Below are positions 1 through 6,526 of a stretch of DNA of 7,517 nucleotides, piece after piece (the stretch's first letter is position 1; every line of letters begins with the position of its first letter). The position numbers were made by a program, and so were the translations under genes. This stretch comes from Thiobacillus sp. UBA6918 (GTDB taxonomy: Bacteria; Pseudomonadota; Gammaproteobacteria; Burkholderiales; Thiobacillaceae), in the NCBI GenBank assembly GCA_002450925.1, contig DKAU01000100.1:1-7517 (forward strand), in the 5' to 3' direction. Below the pieces are notes generated by a model. It did not search any database, was not told the DNA's origin, and saw nothing but the letters and a program-made list of their open reading frames with translations.

Positions 1-24
1 AGCTGCACAGCGGGTTTCAGACCG

Positions 25-330
25 TTAATTCAGCGCCTGATTGCAGTTCCAGCAGCTTAGAAAGTTCTCCGGGTTCTCTTCTCCACACTGTGGGCATGTC
101 TTGGTACCGTTGCTTTGCACGGAATGCATCTGACGCAACAACTCCAATGCGGTTTCCATATCCGCATCAGACTCAACCCAAACTTCCGGCCACATCTGCA
201 TGGCGGCAAGTTCACCCACAGCGCCAACTGCGTTGGCATTGAAAATGTGTGCCTTGATTCCGCATGTTGCAAGGGTGTCAATCACGACCTGCGCATCCAT
301 CAGATTGGAAGCGATATAAATACGCTTCAT
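25..330 (-). CDS. DUF2007-like small protein with C-terminal zinc ribbon
   Basis: The 101-residue protein has two parts. Residues 1-70 begin MKRIYIASNLMDAQVV and run through a hydrophobic-acidic alternating pattern ending in WPEVWVESDADMETALELL; this resembles the DUF2007 'putative signal transducing protein' fold, a small ferredoxin-like domain of unknown biochemical role. Residues 79-96 form a zinc ribbon with two CxxC knuckles, C79/C82 and C93/C96, ten residues apart. No signal peptide or membrane segment is seen, so it should be cytosolic. The ATG overlaps the stop of the M48 peptidase gene (ATGA, 4 bp) and no strong Shine-Dalgarno is present, which points to translational coupling. It is the last gene of the operon within the window. 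Family assignment is by recognition of pattern; function is unknown. Confidence 0.85.
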   Translation of the reverse strand: MKRIYIASNLMDAQVVIDTLATCGIKAHIFNANAVGAVGELAAMQMWPEVWVESDADMETALELLRQMHSVQSNGTKTCPQCGEENPENFLSCWNCNQALN

Positions 331-1418
331 CGGGCAGATGCCTTGATGACAACCCAGTCGTAGGGCAGTGGCTTGGATTGCCAGTTACCCTGTTCATTAA
401 CCATGGACTGCAAGATTTGCATGCGTTCCGCGCTTGCCGGGTGGGTGGATAGCAGAGCGGGTGGAGTGGCACCTTCTTGTTTTCTCAGCTTGTCAAAGAA
501 ACTCACCATGCCCTGTGGTGCGATTCCGGAATGTTTGAGGGCAGACAGACCTTGCCTGTCTGCTTCACTCTCGAGATCGCGGCTGAACTTAAGCTCGGCA
601 AGGTTGGCAGCAAAGTCACCCAGGGCCGAGCCGCCTATGTCTCCCAGTGCCAGTGAGAAAGCGGCACGCAGGCCCAGCGAGTGCAAAATGTTCTTGAGCG
701 TATGCCGCAGTTCCACATGCTGTACCTCGTGCGCCAGGACGCCTGCAACTTCTTCTGCCGAGTCGGCAGCCTGAATCAAGCCCGTGTTGACAACAACATA
801 ACCCCCGGGCACAGCAAAGGCGTTGATGCTTGGGTCTTCTGCAACATACCAATGGTAGGAATACTTCGAGCCTTTGGTGAGACGTGTGCCAATCTCCTGT
901 ATGGCTGAAGCATCTATTCCACCCTGTCTCAGTTTCATGCCAGCCGTTGCTTGCTTGAAGGCAATCTCGCCAAGTTTCTGTTCGTTTTCGATGGATATGT
1001 GTCCTGCGGCCCAACCGGCAACTTCATGCGATTGCCAAAACAGCACGGCCAGAAGCAATAGCGGCAGCAACAGGAACAATCCCAACACGCTTAGTCCAAA
1101 ACGAGAACGGCGTTGTTTACGGGCACTGTCTTTGACGGCGCTTTTCAACAGTCCTGCCAGTGGCTCAGGTGCTAACTCCCGCAGTCGCGACAAGGCATCT
1201 GCATCAACGGGGCTGATTGCAAAGCGTCCTTCCTCCTTGTGCCAGAAGAGGAAAACCTGGTTGTGATTGAATCCACCCAGAGTTACACCGATGTCAGTGA
1301 TCGGCACATCGATGGCAATACCGTCTATGAAAAGTTTGCCGTCAATGAATGCAGCCTCCGCTTGATTGCCGTGCGCAGGCAGGCCAGGGGCGTAATAGGT
1401 AATGCCGATTTCTGTCAT
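327..1418 (-). CDS. Membrane-anchored M48 family zinc metallopeptidase
   Basis: The 363-residue protein carries the gluzincin motif HEVQH (residues 230-234) and the downstream ESEAD block (E283 as third zinc ligand, D287), both diagnostic of M48 peptidases (HtpX/Oma1/BepA clan). The family's substrate-cleft strand AFAVPGGYVVVNTGLI (200-215) and a C-terminal STHPASAERM (324-333) are also present. Residues 111-128 form one strongly hydrophobic helix preceded by the basic stretch KQRRSR (101-106). By the positive-inside rule the first 105 residues lie in the cytosol and the peptidase domain in the periplasm. The N-terminal region is not a signal peptide and I do not recognise it. The start lies 9 bp after the upstream permease gene without a clear ribosome site. 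All catalytic residues look intact. Substrate unknown; membrane or outer-membrane protein quality control is the family theme. Confidence 0.92.
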   Translation of the reverse strand: MTEIGITYYAPGLPAHGNQAEAAFIDGKLFIDGIAIDVPITDIGVTLGGFNHNQVFLFWHKEEGRFAISPVDADALSRLRELAPEPLAGLLKSAVKDSARKQRRSRFGLSVLGLFLLLPLLLLAVLFWQSHEVAGWAAGHISIENEQKLGEIAFKQATAGMKLRQGGIDASAIQEIGTRLTKGSKYSYHWYVAEDPSINAFAVPGGYVVVNTGLIQAADSAEEVAGVLAHEVQHVELRHTLKNILHSLGLRAAFSLALGDIGGSALGDFAANLAELKFSRDLESEADRQGLSALKHSGIAPQGMVSFFDKLRKQEGATPPALLSTHPASAERMQILQSMVNEQGNWQSKPLPYDWVVIKASAR

Positions 1419-1427
1419 GGCGCAAGT

Positions 1428-2627
1428 TTACTCGGTGCGCAGTGATTCCACCGGGTCCATGCGTGACGCCATCCAGGCAGGCATGACACCAGCGGCAAGG
1501 CCGATCAGCATGGAAGCGATCAGCGCACCCACGACATAATCCCATGGAACATCCACCGGCAGTGCAGGGACCAGGGTTTGCAGCAGCCAGGCAATCAGAC
1601 CGCCTACCGCAAGGCCGAAAATTCCACCGAGGAACGAAAGCCCGGCGGACTCAATCAGAAACAGACTGCGAATGCCATGTTTGGTCGCGCCCAATGCTTT
1701 TAACAGGCCGATTTCTGACACTCGCTCATGCACAGAGATATGCATGAGCGTGATGATCCCGACCGCGCCCACCAGCAGCGATATACCGCCCAATGCTGCG
1801 ACGGCAAAGGTGAGGACGCTCAGAACGGTCGAAAGCGTTGAAAGCATCTGCTGTTGCGGTGTGATCGTGAAATCTTCCCTTCCATGCCGCGCGAGCAGAA
1901 TGCGCCTGATATTTTCAACCACGGTATCCACATTCGCATCGGGCGGATAAACGACCTGGGCTTCCATCACGCCTTCACGGTTGAACAGTTCCAGTGCCCG
2001 TGCGGTCGGGATGAACACGGTGTCGTCAAGGTCGAAGCCTAGGATCTGACCCTTGGGAGCCATGACCCCGATAATCCTGAAACGATTGCCGCCTACCTGA
2101 ATTACCTTGCCCAAAGGATTCTCAGGGCCAAAGAGTTCATCACGTGCCTTGGAACCAAGGACGGCAAACGCTCGTGCCGAATCGGCACTGTCAGGTGGCA
2201 AGAAGTTGCCGACAGCCACATGCATGCTGAAAGCTTTCGAGAACTCGGGTCCCTCTCCATAAACCATCACCCGTCGGTTTCTGTTGCCGAAGCGAATTTC
2301 CGCATTACCCATTACGCCGCCATTTGTATATCTCGCATTGGGGACGGCCTTGAGCGCTTCCACGTCATCCAGGGTAAGTGGACGGTTGGTTCCGATCGAG
2401 CCGACCGATGCACCATGTGTTTCGGTCTTGCCCGGGGTAATGTTGATGAGATGGGTGCCGAATTGTGTGAATTCGGAAATCACGAATTGATGGATACCCT
2501 CACCGATCGAGGTAAGCAAAATAATTGCCGCGATGCCAACCGCGATGCCACCTGCGGAAAGCGCTGTTCGCTGCTTGTGCGCAGTCAGTGAGCGCCAGGA
2601 GAAATAAAAGATGTCTGCAAGTCTCAT
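1428..2627 (-). CDS. ABC exporter permease, MacB/FtsX type (second of two)
   Basis: The 399-residue protein has the MacB-family layout: one N-terminal membrane helix (about 22-42), a large periplasmic domain (about 45-265, MacB_PCD type), then three C-terminal helices (about 268-296, 325-353, 362-385) forming the FtsX domain. The cytosolic loop ERVSEIGLLKALGAT (301-315) is the usual FtsX/MacB coupling segment that contacts the ATPase, and the C-terminus SRMDPVESLRTE is typical of the family. It lacks the fused nucleotide-binding domain of E. coli MacB; the ATPase is a separate gene two positions upstream. Its ATG overlaps the stop of the preceding permease gene by 4 bp (ATGA), so translation is probably coupled. 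It likely pairs with that paralogue as a heterodimer. The exported substrate cannot be inferred. Confidence 0.93.
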   Translation of the reverse strand: MRLADIFYFSWRSLTAHKQRTALSAGGIAVGIAAIILLTSIGEGIHQFVISEFTQFGTHLINITPGKTETHGASVGSIGTNRPLTLDDVEALKAVPNARYTNGGVMGNAEIRFGNRNRRVMVYGEGPEFSKAFSMHVAVGNFLPPDSADSARAFAVLGSKARDELFGPENPLGKVIQVGGNRFRIIGVMAPKGQILGFDLDDTVFIPTARALELFNREGVMEAQVVYPPDANVDTVVENIRRILLARHGREDFTITPQQQMLSTLSTVLSVLTFAVAALGGISLLVGAVGIITLMHISVHERVSEIGLLKALGATKHGIRSLFLIESAGLSFLGGIFGLAVGGLIAWLLQTLVPALPVDVPWDYVVGALIASMLIGLAAGVMPAWMASRMDPVESLRTE

Positions 2628-3826
2628 TTTTTCGAAAGTGCCAGCACCGGATCAAGCTTTGATGCGCGAATAGCCGGCAACAGACTTGCGACAATGCCGG
2701 TGATGAGTGCCGTTGCAATCGCTGCCAGACCGGCCCAGTGCGGGGGGTAAGCCGGCAGTTGCGGATAGGCCAGGCGAAGAAAAAAAGCGCCGGAATAGCC
2801 GATACCCATGCCGGCAGCTGCGCCGGCCAAGGATAACCAGAGTGTTTCCATCAGAAACAGGCGCTTGATGTCTTTGCCTGTCGCGCCCAGTGCCTTCAGC
2901 AATCCGATTTCTGCAGTGCGCTGGCTGACTGCAACGAGCATGACGTTCATGACCAGGATACCGGCCACAGCCAGGCTGATCGCGGCGATTCCGGCGACAG
3001 CAAAGGTGAGGGCAGTCAGAATACGATCGAATGTGGAAAGAATCGCGTCCTGTGTAATGACAGTGATGTCTTCTTCGCCGTCATGACGAAGCGTGAGGGC
3101 TGCCCGGACTGCCGCCTTGGTGGGTTCAATGGCTGAGCGGCTCTCGGCTTCGATCAGAATGCGGAACAGCGATTGGGTATTGAATAATGCTTGTGCATGG
3201 TCAACTGGAATCAAGGCAATTTCGTCCGTGTTGAAACCCATGCTTTCACCCTGGGCGGCAAAAACACCCGTGACCCGGAAACGCCTGTCTCCCAGCCGCA
3301 CACGTTGGCCAATCGCATTGCCAAGTGGGAACAGTTCGTTGGCAAGAGCTGCACCAAGTACGATATCTGCCGGATTGGGACCGTTGTTGGCAGCAAAATA
3401 CCCTTGCGCGATTTTCATGCCGCGTATGGCAATCATGTTTGCCGTGCTTCCCAGCAACGTGATTTCCCGCAGTCTGCCTCCGGCACTTATCTCTGTTGCG
3501 CCGACATTGAGCGGAGCATAACGTCGCACACCGCGTATCGTTGCCAGGCTGGCAGCGTCTTCAAGTGTTAGGTCGCGTGGTGTTTCGCCCACAAGCGCAC
3601 CCGGGAATCCGCCCGAGGTTTCGGCGCGCCCTGGCAGGACGATAACAAGGTTTGTGCCCAGGGAAGAAAACTGGTTGACTACAAAGCGTCGAGCGCCTTC
3701 ACCGAGCGAGGTCAGGACCACGACGGCCGCCACGCCCAGCGCCATGGCCAGCAGAATCAAAAAGGCTCTTAGCCTGTAGCTGACGACAGTGTGAAAGGAG
3801 AGGAAGATGGCATCCTTATTTTTCAT
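2624..3826 (-). CDS. ABC exporter permease, MacB/FtsX type (first of two)
   Basis: The 400-residue protein is a paralogue of the permease that follows it, with the same architecture: helix at about 20-40, periplasmic MacB_PCD-like domain (about 42-265), and FtsX helices at about 270-300, 325-350 and 362-385. The coupling loop QRTAEIGLLKALGATGKDI (302-320) and the ending SKLDPVLALSKK match the family. The two proteins align along their whole length: LTSLGEGARRFV against LTSIGEGIHQFV after helix 1, and GLLKALGAT in both. Their periplasmic domains differ, which suggests an old tandem duplication followed by specialisation. The ATG lies inside the 3' end of the ATPase gene (11-bp overlap); a GGAA sequence about 10 nt upstream is only a modest ribosome site, consistent with coupling. 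It acts in the inner membrane with the ATPase and adaptor. Confidence 0.93.
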   Translation of the reverse strand: MKNKDAIFLSFHTVVSYRLRAFLILLAMALGVAAVVVLTSLGEGARRFVVNQFSSLGTNLVIVLPGRAETSGGFPGALVGETPRDLTLEDAASLATIRGVRRYAPLNVGATEISAGGRLREITLLGSTANMIAIRGMKIAQGYFAANNGPNPADIVLGAALANELFPLGNAIGQRVRLGDRRFRVTGVFAAQGESMGFNTDEIALIPVDHAQALFNTQSLFRILIEAESRSAIEPTKAAVRAALTLRHDGEEDITVITQDAILSTFDRILTALTFAVAGIAAISLAVAGILVMNVMLVAVSQRTAEIGLLKALGATGKDIKRLFLMETLWLSLAGAAAGMGIGYSGAFFLRLAYPQLPAYPPHWAGLAAIATALITGIVASLLPAIRASKLDPVLALSKK

Positions 3827-4487
3827 CCGTCACGATTTCCCCGTCGCGCATCTGGATCTTTCGATGCGCCCGGTTGCCCAGTTCGCGGTCATGGGTGACG
3901 ACGATGACAGTCGTACCGCCATGGTGGAGTTTTTCCAGCAGGGCTACTACTTCAGCCCCAGTCTTGTGGTCCAGGTTGCCCGTGGGTTCGTCCGCCAGCA
4001 GAACAGCTGGTTTAAGAATGGTGGCCCTGGCAATGGCGACACGCTGGCGCTGGCCTCCAGAAAGTTCGGCAGGGCGGTGAGTAGCTCGATCCATCAGGTC
4101 GGTTTCTTCCAGTACGGTAGCCACACGAGCCTTACGTTCGGCCGGTGGCACGCCTTCAAGAATCAGCGGCAGTTCAATGTTTTCTGCAGCGGTCAGGCGC
4201 GGCACCAGATGGAATGACTGGAAAATGAAACCTATGTGTTCGCGCCGCACCTTGGCCTGCTCCGCTTCGCTCAGGGCGGTGACATTATGATTTTCCAGCA
4301 GATAGGTTCCGCTGGTGGGACGATCAAGCAATCCGATAATGTTTAGCAGCGTGGACTTGCCCGAACCAGAAGGCCCCATGACGGAAAGATATTCCCCGCC
4401 TGGTATATCGAGATTGATATGGTTCAGTGCGCGCACCTCCTGATCTCCCATGGTGAAGAAGCGGGAGATATTTGAAAGGCTGATCAT
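3816..4487 (-). CDS. ABC exporter ATPase, MacB/LolD type
   Basis: This 223-residue stand-alone nucleotide-binding subunit has every catalytic motif intact: Walker A GPSGSGKST (38-46), Q-loop Q90 in FIFQSFHLVPRLTAAEN, signature LSGGQRQRVAIARA (142-155), Walker B AVLLADEP (161-168) with catalytic E167, D-loop NLD (171-173) and switch histidine H199. The segment LADEPTGNLD is characteristic of the LolD/MacB/FtsE group that powers FtsX-fold permeases by mechanotransmission. Length is normal for the group. The start overlaps the adaptor stop by one base (TAATG) and has an AAGGG Shine-Dalgarno (4494-4498) six bases upstream. It energises the two downstream permeases. LolD itself is less likely because the partners are a MacA-like adaptor and MacB-like permeases, not LolC/LolE. 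Confidence 0.96.
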   Translation of the reverse strand: MISLSNISRFFTMGDQEVRALNHINLDIPGGEYLSVMGPSGSGKSTLLNIIGLLDRPTSGTYLLENHNVTALSEAEQAKVRREHIGFIFQSFHLVPRLTAAENIELPLILEGVPPAERKARVATVLEETDLMDRATHRPAELSGGQRQRVAIARATILKPAVLLADEPTGNLDHKTGAEVVALLEKLHHGGTTVIVVTHDRELGNRAHRKIQMRDGEIVTDEK

Positions 4488-5638
4488 TATTCGCCCTTGG
4501 ATTTGGCTATCGCACCAGGTTTGATGGCCTCATTTTCAAAGCTTGAAACTACGCGCTCACCCTTGGAAAGACCTTGCAGGACTTCGGTGTAAGCCCAGTT
4601 GGCAAGACCCGGTGTGAAGGTCTTTTCCTGCAGCTTCTGTCCATTGGCGGGCAGGACCAGAACCTTGTTTCCATCCTGTATGGCCTGGGTTGGTACGCGC
4701 AATACCTTGTCGCGGGATTCGAGCACGATTTCCGCGTCAGCACTGTAACCGGCAAGCAAATTCTTTGGCACTTCGTCCGGATTGCTGAAGGTGACCTCGA
4801 CATCTACCGTGCGAGCCTGCTTTTCAATTTCTGTCACGTAGGGCGCTACACGCCTCACGCTTCCGGCAAACTTCTTTCCCGGAAGCGCATCCAGCGCAAT
4901 CCGAGCAGGCATGCCGGGCTTGATCTTGGGTGCGTCGATTTCATCCATGGGCGCAGTCACATACAGGCAACTATCGTCGATCAGGTCAACTGCCGGTGGC
5001 GTAGGAATACCGGGCGGGGAGGGCGTGGTGAATTCGCCGACTTCTCCGGTAACCTGCGCCACAATCCCATCAAAGGGCGCAATCAACAAGGTTCGCTCCA
5101 GGCCCGCACTTGCCACACTGATCTGGCTTTGTGCGCGCTTGACGTCTGCGCGCGCAGCATCGCACGCTGCATATTGGGCACGGGCCTGAGCCTGAGCATC
5201 TTCAACTTTTTGTTCGCTGACAAAACCCTTGGTGGCAAGCGCTTCCATGCGTTTTGCTTCTTCTTCTGCGTTTTCAGCGAGGATGCAAACCTGGCGTTGC
5301 TGCTGTTGTGCGGTGGTCAACTGGCGGCGTGCCAGCTCGGCCTGCGCTGAAAGGTCGCGGTTCCACAGTTCCAGCAGCTTTTGTCCCTGCTTGACGCGCT
5401 CGCCTTCCTTCACCCACATCTGGCTGATTTGTCCACCCGATGGCAAGGCCAGTTTGGCGCGGCGGCAGGCTTCCACTGTGCCTGCACGAGTATTGACCAC
5501 GGTGGATTCGACCAGCCCCTCGTCCACAGCGGACAGGCTGACCTCAATGGGCTTGGGCCGGGTTGCATACCAAATGCCGGCAGCGATTGCCCCCGCAATG
5601 GCGAGGACGAGGGCAATTTTTATTATTGAGCGTGAAAT
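4487..5638 (-). CDS. MacA-like periplasmic adaptor with apparent ATT start
   Basis: Adaptor of a tripartite exporter. From an ATT start at 5638 it has 383 residues: a short basic N-terminus, a membrane anchor (about 6-24, IIKIALVLAIAGAIAAGIWY), the first half of a lipoyl domain (about 65-93, GGQISQMWVKEGERVKQGQ), an alpha-helical hairpin (about 96-178), the second lipoyl half (LLIAPFDGIVAQ, from about 184), a beta-barrel, and a membrane-proximal domain ending PGAIAKSKGE. The hairpin tip carries R130, L134 and S141, the R-x3-L-x6-S spacing that AcrA-type adaptors use to dock TolC-family channels. No ATG, GTG or TTG occurs in frame between the stop at 5681-5683 and the GTG at 5525-5527; starting at that GTG would delete the anchor, so I chose ATT, six bases after AGGAG. 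ATC (5639-5641) is the alternative. A proline-rich insert (about 205-216) sits in the second lipoyl half. The product certainly is an adaptor; the exact start is inferred. Confidence 0.88.
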   Translation of the reverse strand: MSRSIIKIALVLAIAGAIAAGIWYATRPKPIEVSLSAVDEGLVESTVVNTRAGTVEACRRAKLALPSGGQISQMWVKEGERVKQGQKLLELWNRDLSAQAELARRQLTTAQQQQRQVCILAENAEEEAKRMEALATKGFVSEQKVEDAQAQARAQYAACDAARADVKRAQSQISVASAGLERTLLIAPFDGIVAQVTGEVGEFTTPSPPGIPTPPAVDLIDDSCLYVTAPMDEIDAPKIKPGMPARIALDALPGKKFAGSVRRVAPYVTEIEKQARTVDVEVTFSNPDEVPKNLLAGYSADAEIVLESRDKVLRVPTQAIQDGNKVLVLPANGQKLQEKTFTPGLANWAYTEVLQGLSKGERVVSSFENEAIKPGAIAKSKGE

Positions 5639-5644
5639 GATGAG

Positions 5645-5649
5645 CTCCT
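5645..5649 (-). promoter_or_regulatory. Ribosome binding site AGGAG for the adaptor
   Basis: On the minus strand AGGAG is followed by CTCATC and then ATT. The six-base spacer to ATT is near-optimal; the spacer to ATC is only three bases. No other Shine-Dalgarno-like sequence precedes a usual start codon in this frame, so this site decides the proposed start. Confidence 0.65.
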
Positions 5650-5670
5650 GTCGTGCTTGGTCAATGAGAA

Positions 5671-6468
5671 TTAGCCGTTGTCACCATCCAGCAGCCCGCC
5701 AAACCCGCCGAGGATGGAACCTTCTCCAACCTGGCGTCCGCCAGCCTGTGGCGCCGCCATGATGATGCGATTGGCCAGCCTGGACAAAGGAAGCGATTGC
5801 AGCCAGACTTTGCCGGGGCCGGTCAGCGTGGCAAAGAACAGGCCTTCGCCACCGAACAGCGCAGTTTTCAGTTTGCCCACATACTGGATGTCATAGGTTA
5901 CGGAAGGCATCAACGCGACGATACAGCCCGTATCCACGCGCAGCGTTTCGCCTGCACCCAGTTCCCGCTCCATCAGCATGCCGCCGGCGTGCACAAAAGC
6001 CAGGCCATCGCCTTCCAGCTTTTGCATGATGAAACCCTCACCGCCAAACAGGCCCGCGCCAAGCCGGCGCTGGAAGGCGATGCCCAGTGAAACACCCTTG
6101 GCCGCACACAGGAAGGAATCTTTCTGGCAGATCAGCGTGCCCCCCATCTCCCCCAGGTGCATGGGCAGGATGCGGCCGGGATAGGGAGCGGCAAATGCCA
6201 CACGGCGCTTTCCTCTGCCCTGGTTCTGGAAAACGGTGGTAAACAGCGATTCGCCGGTCAACAGCCGCTTGCCTGCGCCCATCAGCTTGCCCATCAGTCC
6301 GCTTTGTTGGGCAGAACCGTCGCCAAAGATGGTGTCCATGTCGATTTCAGGATCCATGTACATCATGGCCCCGGCTTCGCCAATGGCGGCCTCGCCCGGG
6401 TCGAGTTCGACTTCCACGTACTGCATGTCTTCACCATGGATTTCGAAATCCACTACATCCATTGCCAT
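5671..6468 (-). CDS. AIM24 / TIGR00266 family protein
   Basis: The 265-residue protein has the hallmarks of the TIGR00266/AIM24 family, a soluble all-beta fold related to a yeast mitochondrial biogenesis factor; its bacterial role is not well defined. Signature parts are GEAGAMMYMDPEIDMDT (30-46), LLTGESLFTTVFQNQG (69-84), and a pseudo-repeat with LFGGEG at 140-145 and again at 204-209, reflecting duplicated beta-sandwich halves. The C-terminus is glycine-rich (GEGSILGGFGGLLDG). No signal peptide is seen. I start it at the ATG at 6468, six bases after AAGGA; the reading frame stays open to 6651, but that extension runs into the preceding gene and lacks family character. It ends 32 bp before the adaptor start and probably shares its transcript, which hints at a membrane or envelope link. 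Confidence 0.92.
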   Translation of the reverse strand: MAMDVVDFEIHGEDMQYVEVELDPGEAAIGEAGAMMYMDPEIDMDTIFGDGSAQQSGLMGKLMGAGKRLLTGESLFTTVFQNQGRGKRRVAFAAPYPGRILPMHLGEMGGTLICQKDSFLCAAKGVSLGIAFQRRLGAGLFGGEGFIMQKLEGDGLAFVHAGGMLMERELGAGETLRVDTGCIVALMPSVTYDIQYVGKLKTALFGGEGLFFATLTGPGKVWLQSLPLSRLANRIIMAAPQAGGRQVGEGSILGGFGGLLDGDNG

Positions 6469-6474
6469 TTTGTT

Positions 6475-6479
6475 TCCTT
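6475..6479 (-). promoter_or_regulatory. Ribosome binding site AAGGA for the AIM24-family gene
   Basis: The minus strand reads AAAGGAAACAAA immediately before the ATG at 6468, leaving six bases between AAGGA and the start. This supports the short start over the open upstream extension to 6651. Confidence 0.7.
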
Positions 6480-6508
6480 TTTGTCTGAAATGAACATTCC
6501 TAAGAAGA

Positions 6509-6514
6509 ATTGTA
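6509..6514 (-). promoter_or_regulatory. Possible -10 box (TACAAT) upstream of the AIM24-exporter operon
   Basis: The 58-bp gap between the 216-residue gene and the AIM24 gene contains TACAAT on the minus strand, one mismatch from the sigma-70 -10 consensus and about 40 bases before the AIM24 start. No convincing -35 hexamer lies 16-18 bases upstream and no extended -10 TG is present. It is the only promoter-like element I can offer for the operon, so it remains a weak candidate. Confidence 0.22.
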
Positions 6515-6526
6515 GCCGCTGAAAGT

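Noticed and set aside
1..24. Terminator after the last gene of the operon
   Set aside because: The 24 bases past the stop show no GC-rich stem with a T-run; the operon may continue outside the window.
616..1014. Minus-strand open frame of 132 codons inside the peptidase gene
   Set aside because: It is an out-of-frame shadow of the M48 coding sequence, rich in Arg, Cys and His, without a motif.
4574..5350. Long plus-strand open frame of 258 codons opposite the adaptor gene
   Set aside because: It lies wholly antisense to a well-supported adaptor, has low-complexity runs of Cys and Leu from complemented codons, and shows no family resemblance.
5525..5527. GTG as the start of the adaptor
   Set aside because: It would remove the in-frame membrane helix and linker that any inner-membrane adaptor of this type needs, and no Shine-Dalgarno precedes it.
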